From Bacillota bacterium (GTDB lineage: Bacteria > Bacillota > Clostridia > Peptostreptococcales > Anaerovoracaceae), in assembly GCA_017459895.1 (NCBI GenBank), contig JAFUCA010000009.1, positions 30,528 to 94,527 of the forward strand: 64,000 nt of DNA. The letters are read 5' to 3'. Position 1 is the stretch's first letter. Each line of letters starts with the position of its first letter. This document shows positions 62,990 through 64,000 of this stretch, in pieces. The translations under genes were made by a program, and so were the position numbers. The notes beneath the pieces were generated by a model, which had not been told where the DNA came from, searched no databases, and was given only the letters and a program-made list of their open reading frames with translations.

Positions 62990-63720
62990 CAGATATTCCC
63001 TCCCCGCAGCTTATCGAAGTTGTAATCATGCCACTGCCGCACGATGGCTGCATAGCCCCTCACCCGGGCAGGAAGCTGCTGTCCGTTCATCAGTATGGCG
63101 TTCTTGTTTTCGAAGGTACGGATGAAGTTCATGTTGACCAGAATCCCCTTGTTGATCATGAGAAATTCCTTCTCGCTCTCCAGTTTCTGAACGATCTCCG
63201 AGAAGGTCATCCGTACGCGGTGGGACCGGGTGTGAACATCCGTAATGTTCAGGTAGTGCCCATCGGTCTCAATGGATACGATCTCATCGACCAGAAGCAT
63301 GATATTCTGCTTGCCCCGGGGCAGCGTAATGCTTCGCTGAATGGTAACGACGGACAGCAGATCCTCCATTACCTGCGGGAGCATTTCCTGCAGCTGCTCT
63401 TTGATAATATAGGAAAACGCGTGCACCTGGAAGGCCTCCGACATGTGGTCGCTGCTGTCGGTCAGAAATACGACGCTCGCGCGGCGGTCTTTTTCCCGCA
63501 GACTGCGGATCGCGTCCACCCCGTTCAAAGGCTGGTCGTCGAAATAGATATCCATGATCACCAGATCATATCGGTCTTCCTCCAGGCTGTCAATGAATCC
63601 CTGCGGAGTATCAAATACGGCGATCTCAGCTGCGATGCCTCGTCTGGTGAGATACTCCTGCATCCGCTTCTCAACCTCCGTCAGTATTTGATGATTATCG
63701 TCCGCGATAGCGATCTTCAT
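62989..63720 (-). CDS. LytTR-family response regulator
   Basis: A 243-residue AgrA/LytR-type regulator: receiver domain with D7/D8 and phosphoacceptor D57 (YDLVIMDIYF), and a LytTR DNA-binding domain from about 140 (IVSIETDGHYLNITDVHTRSHRVRMTFSEIVQKL, NKGILVNMNFIRTFENKNAILMNGQQLPARVRGYAAI). GGGAGG precedes the ATG. No AgrD-like peptide gene or agrB homologue is visible next to it. Confidence 0.93.
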   Translation of the reverse strand: MKIAIADDNHQILTEVEKRMQEYLTRRGIAAEIAVFDTPQGFIDSLEEDRYDLVIMDIYFDDQPLNGVDAIRSLREKDRRASVVFLTDSSDHMSEAFQVHAFSYIIKEQLQEMLPQVMEDLLSVVTIQRSITLPRGKQNIMLLVDEIVSIETDGHYLNITDVHTRSHRVRMTFSEIVQKLESEKEFLMINKGILVNMNFIRTFENKNAILMNGQQLPARVRGYAAIVRQWHDYNFDKLRGGNI

Positions 63721-63819
63721 GGATCCTCCCTGTGACTTCTCATACTAGCATTTATCCATTTTTATCATAACACATCTGGCCGAAGTTTACTAAAAAATAA
63801 CGATATTTTTATGCAAAAA

Positions 63820-63843
63820 AGAGACTGTCCGAAGACAGTCTCT
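63820..63843 (-). terminator. Terminator of the tuf gene
   Basis: AGAGACTGTC, loop CGAA, GACAGTCTCT: a 10-bp stem followed on the minus strand by a T-run (TTTTTTGC). Confidence 0.9.
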
Positions 63844-63860
63844 CAACAAGCGTAATTCAA

Positions 63861-64000
63861 TTACTCGATGATCTCGGTTACTACGCCGGATCCTACCGTT
63901 CTTCCGCCTTCTCTGATAGCGAATCTCAGTCCTTCTTCGATCGCGATCGGAGTGATCAGCTTGATCTGCATGGTGATGTTATCTCCAGGCATGCACATCT
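63861..64000 (-). CDS. tuf: Elongation factor Tu, C-terminal end
   Basis: The last 46 codons of EF-Tu, cut by the window edge. The translated end [18 protein letters not shown], then [18 protein letters not shown] and VVTEIIE, is nearly invariant in EF-Tu domain III. The stop TAA is at 63861-63863. Confidence 0.95.
   Translation of the reverse strand, partial: MCMPGDNITMQIKLITPIAIEEGLRFAIREGGRTVGSGVVTEIIE

Overview
This 64 kb window comes from a moderately GC-rich anaerobic Gram-positive bacterium, most likely a member of the class Clostridia (Bacillota). The reasons are a Firmicute-style mraZ-rsmH-ftsL-pbp cell wall cluster with a PASTA-domain PBP, RNase M5, a short MetH without the reactivation domain, pyruvate:ferredoxin oxidoreductase, [NiFe] hydrogenase maturation genes, YtrA-type GntR/ABC genes and lipoproteins. 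No rRNA, tRNA or true CRISPR array was seen. The family cannot be fixed from this sequence alone.

Layout. 1-10.9 kb: dcw cluster on the minus strand (mraZ, rsmH, ftsL, pbp, murF, mraY, murD, ftsW, murG, ftsQ running off the edge), mostly with ATGA overlaps and driven by a consensus promoter with MraZ-type boxes. 11-13.6 kb: lipoprotein, lgt and ychF. 13.6-17.7 kb: an OmpR-type two-component system divergent from a secreted protein, with shared operator-like repeats. 17.8-22 kb: DMT transporter, mntP, maf, sirtuin and an MFS permease. 22.1-25.1 kb: Cys-type glutathione peroxidase with an OhrR-like regulator, then glnA and a zinc-ribbon membrane protein. 25.2-29.1 kb: metH, a striking intergenic inverted-repeat array and an AraC regulator. 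29.2-39 kb: DMT transporter, TRAP transporter, sodium/solute symporter, a 7TM-PAS histidine kinase with its regulator, and metF. 39.1-44.7 kb: YtrA-type ABC operon, RNase M5, deoC, thrH and aspartokinase. 44.7-52.2 kb: hypCDE, ybaK, an NSS transporter, a small non-autonomous transposon-like element, hypA and hypF. 52.3-64 kb: PFOR, a zinc-ribbon membrane protein, a giant InlB-repeat surface protein, an AgrC/AgrA-like pair and the 3' end of tuf.

The genes fit an amino-acid and one-carbon using fermenter: PFOR makes reduced ferredoxin, Hyp proteins mature a hydrogenase encoded elsewhere, MetF and MetH link folate to methionine, and GlnA, aspartokinase and ThrH handle nitrogen and aspartate-family synthesis. 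Several transporters import or export organic solutes.

The least expected signals are non-coding: (i) a 52-bp periodic array of 8-bp inverted arms enclosing 23-nt segments upstream of metH; (ii) a 443-bp element with 30-bp terminal inverted repeats and 9-bp target duplications upstream of hypA, carrying three more inverted pairs with the same 23-nt geometry; (iii) an interspersed 11/12-mer, GCAAAGGCTGG, present ten times in both orientations, reminiscent of DNA uptake sequences; (iv) four genes whose -10 element ends exactly 6 nt before the start codon and which lack a Shine-Dalgarno, suggesting leaderless mRNAs.
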